A stretch of DNA of 5,060 nucleotides from Bordetella sp. (GTDB lineage Bacteria > Pseudomonadota > Gammaproteobacteria > Burkholderiales > Burkholderiaceae_B): NCBI GenBank assembly GCA_027450125.1, contig DAIDKG010000457.1, positions 1 to 5,060 of the forward strand, given 5' to 3'. The position numbers and the translations under genes were made by a program. Positions within the stretch are counted from its first letter, which is position 1, and each line of letters begins with the position of its first letter. Shown here piece by piece: positions 1-5,060 of this stretch. The notes below the pieces were generated by a model. The model searched no databases. It had not been told where the DNA came from and saw nothing but the letters and a program-made list of their open reading frames with translations.

Positions 1-33
1 GCCGGCCAGGATCTTGCAGAAGGGGAAACGCAT
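1..33 (-). CDS. possible 5' end of a divergent gene (partial, unknown function)
   Basis: On the minus strand an ATG at 33-31 is followed by an open frame reading MRFPFCKILAG to the left edge. The main support is a perfect GGAGG (plus-strand CCTCC, 43-47) placed 9 nt before this ATG. The frame stays open upstream to a further ATG at 87, but that start has no comparable ribosome binding site. A second minus-strand frame from the ATG at 49 (MEAKAYAFPLLQDPGR) is also open but lacks a Shine-Dalgarno sequence. A plus-strand frame also runs from the left edge to a stop at 49-51, so the tail of a plus-strand gene cannot be excluded. Eleven residues are too few to name a product. Its position suggests it shares the AT-rich control region with the T6SS operon. 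Confidence 0.4.
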   Translation of the reverse strand, partial: MRFPFCKILAG

Positions 34-223
34 AGGCTTTTGCCTCCATAGGTTCAAGGACACAGGCCGACAGGATCGCCGGCGCATGCCGTGTAGCTAA
101 GGGGGGTCGTGCGGAAGACGGGCAGAACCGCCGATACAAACCGACACCGAAAGGGATGGGACGCCAGCCAGGCAGGCTGCGCCCATGAGGGCAGTCGACG
201 CCATGCATTTCGCTTATTGCGCA

Positions 224-236
224 AACGCATTGCGTT
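224..236. promoter_or_regulatory. 13-bp perfect palindrome, possible operator
   Basis: AACGCA-T-TGCGTT is a perfect inverted repeat of 6-bp arms around one base. It overlaps the first two bases of a TTGACA at 235-240 and abuts a second palindrome, TTGCGCAA, at 217-224. A dyad overlapping a consensus -35 box is a common place for a repressor or activator site. No regulator is identified. Confidence 0.35.
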
Positions 237-265
237 GACAGAAATTGAACAAAATTAAGTAAAGA
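235..265 (+). promoter_or_regulatory. weak promoter candidate towards tssA
   Basis: TTGACA at 235-240 matches the sigma-70 -35 consensus exactly. The best downstream -10 options are poor: TAAGTA at 256-261 (15-bp spacing) and TAAAGA at 260-265 (19-bp spacing). If this promoter is real, the tssA transcript would carry a leader of more than 400 nt. The exact -35 is suggestive in the AT-rich island, but the missing -10 keeps confidence low. Confidence 0.22.
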
Positions 266-272
266 TGAAGCG

Positions 273-301
273 ATGTTAACGATGAGTGAGATTTAAATCA
301 A
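273..301 (-). promoter_or_regulatory. weak promoter candidate for the divergent gene
   Basis: Read on the minus strand, TTGATT (301-296) is followed after exactly 17 bp by TAACAT (278-273). Each hexamer matches the sigma-70 consensus at four of six positions, with ideal spacing. Transcription would start near 266 and run left towards the ATG at 33. The -35 box overlaps the palindrome at 290-299. Such matches arise easily by chance in AT-rich DNA. Confidence 0.25.
290..299. promoter_or_regulatory. 10-bp perfect palindrome GATTTAAATC
   Basis: GATTTAAATC is fully self-complementary and lies 6 bp before the larger 306-322 palindrome in the AT-rich core. It could be part of a compound operator or simply reflect low-complexity AT-rich sequence. 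No binding protein can be assigned. Confidence 0.25.
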
Positions 302-305
302 GTCA

Positions 306-322
306 ATCAGAATTATTCTGAT
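306..322. promoter_or_regulatory. 17-bp perfect palindrome, probable regulator-binding site
   Basis: ATCAGAAT-T-ATTCTGAT has perfect 8-bp arms around a single base. A further partial half-site, TCTGAT, lies at 331-336, about 14 bp downstream. The core AGAAT-ATTCT resembles the RcsB-type box (TAAGAATATTCTTA class) bound by response regulators of the NarL/FixJ family. That family also includes the Bordetella regulator BvgA, but the match to the BvgA heptad consensus is only partial. A weak promoter (TTCTGA at 316-321, AATAAT at 338-343, 16-bp spacing) overlaps its right arm, so a regulator here could control tssA. The palindrome is seen directly; the regulator family is inferred from resemblance. 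Confidence 0.45.
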
Positions 323-533
323 ACAAACGATCTGATAAATAATGATTTCACTCGCGTCGAAATGCCGGGAATGACGGATCGCGCTTCCCGTATAAAACGA
401 AGCGATTTGCGGCCTGACCAGTTACGTCTTGTTTAGTTACATATTCGTGGAGGCACGGAATCGTCCGCACACTGGCCGGGTGGGCCGGGTTTTGGAGGCT
501 GGATTCAGTCCCGCTTTTCTTGTACTTTGGCAC

Positions 534-539
534 TATGAT
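534..539 (+). promoter_or_regulatory. candidate -10 box TATGAT nearest to tssA
   Basis: TATGAT matches the sigma-70 -10 consensus at five of six positions. At the right distance upstream there is only CCGCTT (511-516), which is not a good -35 box, and there is no extended -10 TG. If used, it would need an activator. Transcription would start near 546 and give a leader of about 140 nt that includes the tandem repeat at 616-651. Confidence 0.25.
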
Positions 540-615
540 ACGAATTATTTCTTTTGCGGCGCATAGTTAGCGCTTGTCCATCAGAAGCTGCATTAAAAGA
601 CTGTTGCTGCGCCAG

Positions 616-651
616 GTTTGCGGGCGACAAGACGTTTGCGGGCCACAAGAC
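616..651. repeat. 18-bp tandem duplication upstream of tssA
   Basis: GTTTGCGGGCGACAAGAC (616-633) is followed immediately by GTTTGCGGGCCACAAGAC (634-651). The two copies match at 17 of 18 positions, differing at 626 versus 644. The repeat ends 34 bp before the tssA start codon, so it lies in the untranslated leader of any upstream transcript. It looks like a recent duplication and could be a doubled protein-binding site, an RNA structural element or a length-variable tract. Confidence 0.85.
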
Positions 652-685
652 CCCCTTGACGACTTCCTAACCAGAGAGTGGAGTT

Positions 686-2212
686 TTGAGCGGCGAACAA
701 GACTATTCGACCCTGGGCAAGCTGCCCGTCAGCGATGCGCAGCCCGCGGGCAACGACGTGCGCAGCGACGACGACTACGACATGCTGCAGGCCGAGATCG
801 GCAAGATGTCCAATCCGGTCACCAGCGGCACGCTCGACTGGCAGCAGGTCGCCACGCTGGCCGGCTCGATCCTCTCGGCCAAGAGCAAGGATATGCTGGT
901 GGCCTGCTACCTGGCCGGCGCTTTGCTGCAGCAGCGCGGCCTGCCTGGCCTGGCCGATGGCCTGCGCGTCGTCAGCGATATGCTCGCTACCTATTGGGAC
1001 ACGCTGTATCCGCCGCTGGCGCGGCTGCGCGGGCGTCGCAATGCGCTGCAATGGCTGATCGAGCGCGTCGCCGCGCACGCCGAGGAGCGCGACTGGTCAT
1101 CCCTGCCGCCGCAGGAGCCCGAATTGATCGATGGCCTGCGCGAGTGCATGCAGGCCATCGACGCCATAACCGGCGAAAAGGATGGCGAGGCGCCGTCGAT
1201 GCGGCCGCTGCTCGCGTTGCTGGGCAATATCCCGGTCAAGGAGCCGCCGGCGGCGGCGGCTCCGGCTGGCGACAGCACAGGCGGCAAGGCGCCTGTGTCC
1301 AGCGCGGACGCCGCGCCGCCGGATGTGCCCATCGACTCCGCCGAGAGCGCGGAGCAGGCCGCTGCCCTGGCGCTGTCGCGCCTGGCCGACATTGCCGCCT
1401 GGTTCAACGACGCAGGCTCGAACGCGCCGCTGGCTTTCCGGCTCAATCGCGTTGCTGCCTGGGGCGGCATCGACGCGTTGCCGCCAGTGCGCGAGGGCCA
1501 GACCGTGCTGCCCGCGCCGATCCAGCAAGTTCAGGATGCGCTGCGTAGCCTGGAAAACACCCGGGCCGATGAGGAGCTGATCCGTTTTGCCGAAACCCAG
1601 CTGCCGAATTTCCCGTTCTGGCTCGACTTGAACCGGGTGGCGGCGCAGGCGCTGGGAAGGCTCGGCGCCGAGCACGAAGCGGCGCGCCGCGAAGTCTGCG
1701 GCCAGACGGCAGCCTTGATGGCCCGGCTGCCGGATCTCGCGCAACTGGCCTTTGCCGACGGCACGCCGTTTGCCGACGGCGATACCCGCATGTGGCTGCA
1801 AAGCCTGGGCGGCGGCGCTTCGGCGGCATCGGCCGCCGATCCTCTGGCAGGTGCGATAGGCGCAGCGCGCGCGCGCGCCGCCGATGGCGACCTTGCCGGC
1901 GCAGCAGGCAGCCTGCAGCAGGCCATTGCCCAGGCCGCGGCGCCGGCCGATCGGTTGCGGCTGCGCACCTTGCTATGCGAACTGCTTTTCGCCGAACGGC
2001 CCGGCGCCAATCTCGATGCCTTCGCCCAGGCCATCCTGGCCGACATCGAAGGGCACGACCTGGCCGCCTGGGATCCACCCCTGGCGCTGGCCGGGCTCGC
2101 CGCTGCCTATCCGATCCTGGCCCGTGACGAGGCCGGCAAGCCGCGCGCCGATGCGCTGCTGGCGCGCATTGCGGCCCTGGATGCGCAGGTCGCGGTAAAA
2201 CTGGTCACCTGA
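686..2212 (+). CDS. tssA: type VI secretion system protein TssA (VasJ/VCA0119 family)
   Basis: TssA proteins act in the cytoplasm at the T6SS baseplate and distal end of the sheath, helping initiate or stabilise sheath and tube assembly. Residues 14-127 form the ImpA N-terminal domain: PVSDAQPAGNDVRSDDDYDML matches its usual opening, and YWDTLYPP with RRNALQWL follow at 103-125. An Ala/Pro-rich linker spans about 185-215. Residues 235-505 match the C-terminal VasJ-type domain, with FPFWLDLNR (309-317), GTPFADGDTRMWL (359-371), LRLRTLLCELLF (424-435) and WDPPLALAGL (462-471). The length (508 aa) fits this TssA class. The start is TTG at 686. An in-frame stop at 668-670 leaves no other usable upstream start, and the first ATG (782) would delete the conserved N-terminus. 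The purine-rich GAGAG at 674-678 provides a ribosome binding site. It leads the operon, 99 bp before tssJ. The family call is strong; the exact role of this TssA subtype is less certain. Confidence 0.93.
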   Translation: MSGEQDYSTLGKLPVSDAQPAGNDVRSDDDYDMLQAEIGKMSNPVTSGTLDWQQVATLAGSILSAKSKDMLVACYLAGALLQQRGLPGLADGLRVVSDMLATYWDTLYPPLARLRGRRNALQWLIERVAAHAEERDWSSLPPQEPELIDGLRECMQAIDAITGEKDGEAPSMRPLLALLGNIPVKEPPAAAAPAGDSTGGKAPVSSADAAPPDVPIDSAESAEQAAALALSRLADIAAWFNDAGSNAPLAFRLNRVAAWGGIDALPPVREGQTVLPAPIQQVQDALRSLENTRADEELIRFAETQLPNFPFWLDLNRVAAQALGRLGAEHEAARREVCGQTAALMARLPDLAQLAFADGTPFADGDTRMWLQSLGGGASAASAADPLAGAIGAARARAADGDLAGAAGSLQQAIAQAAAPADRLRLRTLLCELLFAERPGANLDAFAQAILADIEGHDLAAWDPPLALAGLAAAYPILARDEAGKPRADALLARIAALDAQVAVKLVT

Positions 2213-2311
2213 ACGGCGCTTGTTGCATGGGAATGGAACGTTTTCTGCATACGGGCCCACTCATACGATCCACCACGGATTGCGCTACGCAACAGGAATG
2301 AGTCAGCAGTA
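2213..2311 (+). promoter_or_regulatory. tssA-tssJ spacer with a small overlapping reading frame
   Basis: This 99-bp spacer is the only sizeable gap in the operon. An AGGA (2294-2297) sits directly against an ATG at 2298 that opens a four-codon frame (MSQQ). Its TAA (2310-2312) shares one base with the tssJ ATG. tssJ itself has no good Shine-Dalgarno sequence at normal distance, so the tiny frame might feed ribosomes to tssJ, or the AGGA might simply be a poorly spaced site for tssJ. A short stem, TTGCG-CTA-CGCAA (2280-2292), lies just upstream. I see no T-run terminator and only a very weak promoter candidate (TACGAT, 2264-2269). Confidence 0.3.
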
Positions 2312-3046
2312 ATGAGCCAACTGCCAGCAAACCCTTCAGGAAAGTCCATATTGCCCCGGCTGGCGGCATTCCTGCCCTGCGTGGCGGCGATGGTCCTGCT
2401 GGCCGGTTGCGGCGGCGCGGGAGGGCCCGACGCGTCGCGCAAGCAGGTCATGGCCAACGTGAACTGGGAGTTCGCCAAGGACGCCGTGATGGTCGAAGTG
2501 TCGGCAGCCCCGAACCTGAACGAATACGCGGGCCAGTCCCACACACTGCTGCTGGGGGTCTACCAGATGGCCGACCCCGCGCCTTTCTACAAAATGCTGG
2601 CCGCTCCCGGCCTGCTGGCCCAGAGCCTGAGCAGCCAGAAGGGCGGCGACGCATACGTGCAGTTCACGCGCTATGTGGTCGCGCCCGGCCAGCACTCCAT
2701 CCTTATCCTGGATCGCGCGCAGAAAGCCAAATACATCGGCCTGGTCGCCGGCTACTACAAACTGTCCGGCGCGACGTCGGCGCGCCTGTTCGAGATCCCG
2801 CTCTCGGTCTCCGGCGAGGGCTGGCTCACCACGACCTGGAGCGCCGCGCCCATGACGCTGGCCGTGCGCATGAATTTCGGCGCCGACGGCATTCTCAACG
2901 CCGACAAGCTCAACCACGACCCCAGCGCGAAGCAGATACAGCAGGCCGTGCCGCTGGACGGCGGCGGCAAGGAAATCAAGCTCACCAACGAATCCATCCA
3001 GGACGCGGTGCAGCAGCATCAGACGCTACAGAAGATCGGGGATTGA
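2312..3046 (+). CDS. tssJ: type VI secretion system outer-membrane lipoprotein TssJ
   Basis: TssJ is the lipoprotein that anchors the T6SS membrane complex in the outer membrane and binds the periplasmic part of TssM. The protein opens with a lipoprotein signal peptide: a basic n-region (K11, R16), a hydrophobic stretch (17-31) and the lipobox LLAGC with the lipidated Cys at 33. Residue +2 is Gly, consistent with outer-membrane sorting. Family motifs follow: LLLGVYQMADPAPFYKML (79-96), VVAPGQHSILILD (122-134) and YIGLVAGYY (141-149), the last matching the usual 'lgvva-y/fr' strand. At 244 aa it is longer than many TssJ proteins; the extra length is mostly the polar C-terminal part after about residue 195. 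The ATG at 2312 gives a normal signal peptide; a TTG at codon 14 would leave a very short n-region. Gene and context agree, with tssK starting 5 bp after the stop. Confidence 0.93.
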   Translation: MSQLPANPSGKSILPRLAAFLPCVAAMVLLAGCGGAGGPDASRKQVMANVNWEFAKDAVMVEVSAAPNLNEYAGQSHTLLLGVYQMADPAPFYKMLAAPGLLAQSLSSQKGGDAYVQFTRYVVAPGQHSILILDRAQKAKYIGLVAGYYKLSGATSARLFEIPLSVSGEGWLTTTWSAAPMTLAVRMNFGADGILNADKLNHDPSAKQIQQAVPLDGGGKEIKLTNESIQDAVQQHQTLQKIGD

Positions 3047-3051
3047 AGGTC

Positions 3052-4437
3052 ATGAACGACACGCAGGCGATTTACTGGCACCAGGGCATGTTCATGCAGC
3101 CGCAGCATTTCCAGCTCGCGGACCTGCATGGGCAGTTCCGCAGCAAGCCGCTCCTGGAAACCGGCCTGCCGCATTTCTGGGGCGTGGGCGCGCTCGAGCT
3201 GTCGCAGGCGGCCATCGCCAACCGCGCCATCGACATCACCCGCGCGCAACTGCTGTTTCCCGATCGCAGCTATGTGGAGTTTCCCGGCAATGCGGTGATC
3301 GCGGCGCGCTCGTTCGATTCGGCCTGGACCGAGACCGACAAGCCCCTGACCGTGTACCTGGGCCTGAAGAAACTGAGCGTCCAGGAAAAGAACGTCACGC
3401 TGGCCGACGCGATGCCCGCCGGCGCGGTGTCCACTCGCTATATCTCCCTGGGCAACCCACCCGAAGTGCCCGATCTCTACTCCGAGGGGCCGTCCGCGCA
3501 GGTGCGCACCCTGCAGCACGTCCTGCGGATCTTTTTCGACGGCGAACTGCAGGACCTGGGCGATTACGATTTGATCCCCATTGCCCGCCTGGCGCGCGAC
3601 GGCGACGCGGTGCGGCTTGCCGCCGATTTCATCCCGCCCTGCTATGCGCTGGGCGCCTCGGAAACCCTGGCCCTGAGCATCCGGGACATCCGCGACGAAC
3701 TGGCGGGCCGGGCGCGCCAGTTGCAGGAGTACAAATCATCGGGTGAATCCGTCAAGACGGATTTCGATCCCGGCTATCTGACGTTCCTGCTTGCGCTGCG
3801 CTCGCTGAACCGCGCCAGTCCCTATCTGTTCCACCTCATCGAGACGCCGCAGGCCCACCCCTGGCTGGTCTACGGGGCGCTGCGCCAGCTGGTCGGCGAG
3901 CTCAGCTCGTTCTCGCTGCGATTCAACATGCTCGGAGAGTCCGAGGACGGCTCCCCCGGCCTGCCTGCCTACGACCATGCCAATCTGGGCCACTGTTTCG
4001 CGCGCGCGCGCGCGCTCATCGGCAGCCTGCTCAACGAGATCACGATCGGGCCGGAATACCTGGCCATCCTGGAATACGGGAACGGCGTCTATGCCGGGGA
4101 CCTGCCGCGCGCCTTCTTCGACCGCCGCAACCGCTTCTATCTCGTGGTGCGCACGGCGGTCGATCCGCACAGGGTGGTCGACGGCATGCTGCGCGATGCC
4201 CGCCTGGCTGCCGCCGACGACATCGCCGGCTTGGTCGGCCATGCATTGCCGGGGCTGGAACTGATCCACATGACGGCCGCGCCGCAGGGCTTGCCGCGGC
4301 GCGCGTTCTCGTATTACTTCCGTATCGAACAGATCAGCCAGCTGTGGGACGCGGTCGAGCAGCAGGGCCGCATCGCCTTGCAGTGGCTGGACGCGCCCGA
4401 CGACATCAAGGCCGAAATCGTCGTGCTGCGCAGGTAG
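3052..4437 (+). CDS. tssK: type VI secretion system baseplate subunit TssK
   Basis: TssK is the cytoplasmic trimeric adaptor that joins the phage-like baseplate to the TssL/TssM membrane complex. It is structurally related to phage receptor-binding proteins. The N-terminus carries the family hallmark W-x-x-G-M-F-x-x-P-Q-H-F-Q (W9 to Q21). Further conserved pieces are IPIARL (175-180), FIPPC (193-197), HPWLVYGALRQLVGEL (269-284), YDH (307-309) and the C-terminal YYFRI (421-425) followed by LW (431-432) and EIVVLR (455-460). The length, 461 aa, is close to the usual size of about 450. The open frame extends well upstream of 3052 through tssJ, but only the ATG at 3052 gives the hallmark N-terminus directly. 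A GAAGG (3045-3049), overlapping the tssJ stop codon, lies close before it. This spacing implies translational coupling. No key segment appears missing. Confidence 0.97.
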   Translation: MNDTQAIYWHQGMFMQPQHFQLADLHGQFRSKPLLETGLPHFWGVGALELSQAAIANRAIDITRAQLLFPDRSYVEFPGNAVIAARSFDSAWTETDKPLTVYLGLKKLSVQEKNVTLADAMPAGAVSTRYISLGNPPEVPDLYSEGPSAQVRTLQHVLRIFFDGELQDLGDYDLIPIARLARDGDAVRLAADFIPPCYALGASETLALSIRDIRDELAGRARQLQEYKSSGESVKTDFDPGYLTFLLALRSLNRASPYLFHLIETPQAHPWLVYGALRQLVGELSSFSLRFNMLGESEDGSPGLPAYDHANLGHCFARARALIGSLLNEITIGPEYLAILEYGNGVYAGDLPRAFFDRRNRFYLVVRTAVDPHRVVDGMLRDARLAAADDIAGLVGHALPGLELIHMTAAPQGLPRRAFSYYFRIEQISQLWDAVEQQGRIALQWLDAPDDIKAEIVVLRR

Positions 4438-4446
4438 GGCCACGCC

Positions 4447-5060
4447 ATGAAACTCATCGATTGCTTCATTCCTTTCTTTGCGCTGGTGCGCCAGTTCCAG
4501 TTCGCGCCCGAGGGCGATGCCGCCGCCCTGTCCGCGCGGCTCGACAGCCTGGTGAACGAGGCGCGCAATCGATCGCGCGACGCAGGCTTTTCCGATGCCG
4601 ATACGGAAGAGGCCTTGTTCGCCGCCGCGGCCTGGGCCGACGAGACGCTGATCGCGGCGCCGGGGTGGCCCAGCGCGGCCGACTGGCAACGCTACCTGCT
4701 GCAGCGCCGCTATTTTTCCCTTTCCAATGCGGGCGTCGCCTTTTTTGAGCACCTGGGCAGGCTTGCGCCCGAGCAGGCCGCAGTGCGCGAAGTCTACGGC
4801 CTGGCGCTGGGCCTGGGGTTCGCCGGCCGATACGGCTACGACCGCAACCAGAAGGCGCTGACCGACATCAAGCGTGCGACGCTCCTGGCCTTGCTCGAGG
4901 GCGAGGAGGCCTTGCCCGGCGACGGCAATATGCTGATGTTTCCCGATGGATACGGCGCCTTGCTGGATCAGCCCGGCGCCAGGACGGCAGGCGCCCGGCG
5001 GCCGTCGGTCTCGCGCTTTACCTGGGGCGTGCTGCTCGCGCCGCTGGCCATGCTGCTGGC
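4447..5060 (+). CDS. tssL: type VI secretion system inner-membrane protein TssL (DotU/IcmH-like), 3' end cut
   Basis: TssL is an inner-membrane protein of the T6SS membrane complex. Its cytoplasmic domain contacts TssK, and a C-terminal helix anchors it beside TssM. The frame is open for 204 codons to the window edge. The DotU-type domain is clear: FAAAAWADETLI (58-69), W74, W80, LLQRRYF (84-90), AGVAFFEHL (95-103) and YGLALGLGFAGRYGYD (117-132). The predicted membrane helix begins at about 191 (FTWGVLLAPLAMLL), so only the end of that helix and anything beyond it is missing. Whether the protein ends there or continues into an OmpA-like peptidoglycan-binding domain cannot be seen. The start is ATG 4447, with AGGG (4436-4439) 7 nt upstream and a 9-bp gap after the tssK stop. 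Coding style matches its neighbours. Confidence 0.95.
   Translation, partial: MKLIDCFIPFFALVRQFQFAPEGDAAALSARLDSLVNEARNRSRDAGFSDADTEEALFAAAAWADETLIAAPGWPSAADWQRYLLQRRYFSLSNAGVAFFEHLGRLAPEQAAVREVYGLALGLGFAGRYGYDRNQKALTDIKRATLLALLEGEEALPGDGNMLMFPDGYGALLDQPGARTAGARRPSVSRFTWGVLLAPLAMLL

Larger units (their letters stand above)
34..685. other. long non-coding region upstream of the T6SS operon
   Basis: I see no convincing gene in these roughly 650 bases. Positions 50-210 are GC-rich and hold only short hairpin-like repeats (a CAGCC/GGCTG stem at 165-179 and CGCCGGCG at 77-84), none followed by a T-run. Positions 241-350 drop to 27% GC, far below the flanking genes, and contain palindromes at 224-236, 290-299 and 306-322. 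Positions 470-500 hold two direct copies of GGCCGGGT (474-481 and 483-490). The part next to tssA contains an 18-bp tandem duplication. The composition fits a control region between divergent genes. An AT-rich island of this type in a GC-rich genome could attract a nucleoid-associated silencer, but that is inference. Confidence 0.7.

Noticed and set aside
165..179. CAGCC/GGCTG hairpin as a terminator
   Set aside because: The stem is only 5 bp and has no T-run on either side.
306..322. BvgA-binding site assignment
   Set aside because: The arms match the TTTCCTA-type heptad only partly and the expected heptad array is not evident; only a generic NarL/FixJ-like resemblance is retained.
348..533. 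61-aa minus-strand frame starting at GTG 533
   Set aside because: No Shine-Dalgarno sequence precedes it, the product has no recognisable motif, and it lies in a region better explained as control sequence.
525..545. Sigma-54-like TGGCAC at 528-533
   Set aside because: The matching -12 GC element is absent at the required spacing.
574..1548. 324-aa plus-strand frame from TTG 574
   Set aside because: Arg/Ala-rich low-complexity product overlapping tssA in another frame; a typical GC-rich artefact.
1751..1780. Two exact 12-bp copies of TTTGCCGACGGC inside tssA
   Set aside because: They encode the FADG-TP-FADG segment that belongs to a conserved VasJ motif; the repeat is probably coincidental with the protein motif.
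2407..3051. Upstream extension of the TssK frame through tssJ
   Set aside because: The translation is Arg-rich nonsense overlapping the well-supported tssJ; the TssK hallmark begins right after ATG 3052.
3736..4752. 338-aa minus-strand frame antisense to tssK and tssL
   Set aside because: The plus strand carries clear TssK and TssL motifs throughout; the antisense product shows no family signature and arises from third-position GC bias.

Overview
The window carries the leading end of a type VI secretion system (T6SS) operon. Four consecutive plus-strand genes are recognisable by family motifs: tssA (VasJ/VCA0119-type, 508 aa), tssJ (outer-membrane lipoprotein, 244 aa), tssK (baseplate protein, 461 aa) and tssL (DotU/IcmH-type membrane protein, cut by the right edge after 204 codons). 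The genes have high GC content, with strong G/C bias at third codon positions. They also produce long meaningless antisense reading frames, as expected at high GC. Together with the gene order and protein character, this suggests a Burkholderiales betaproteobacterium, perhaps Bordetella or Achromobacter. The genus is an inference and was not confirmed by any search.

Layout. Positions 1-33 probably hold the first eleven codons of a divergent minus-strand gene, preceded by a perfect GGAGG ribosome binding site. Positions 34-685 are a long non-coding stretch with a very AT-rich core (241-350 is 27% GC). That core holds several perfect palindromes and weak divergent promoter candidates. An 18-bp tandem duplication lies just before tssA. 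tssA starts at a TTG codon at 686. A 99-bp gap follows tssA and ends in a tiny reading frame whose stop overlaps the tssJ start. tssJ, tssK and tssL are then packed with gaps of 5 and 9 bp and are almost certainly co-transcribed. tssM (the IcmF-like partner of TssL and TssJ) would be expected next, beyond the window.

How the genes work together. From knowledge of the families, TssJ is anchored in the outer membrane and forms the trans-envelope membrane complex with TssM and TssL. TssK links that complex to the phage-like baseplate. TssA proteins prime, cap or anchor the growing contractile sheath and tube. The window therefore encodes the docking and assembly part of the machine. No sheath, tube, spike, ClpV or effector gene is visible.

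I found no previously undescribed system in the coding part. The least ordinary sequence is the control region upstream of tssA: the palindromes, the AT-rich island, the tandem repeat and the long leader. I also saw no tRNA, rRNA, insertion sequence, CRISPR array or convincing intrinsic terminator.
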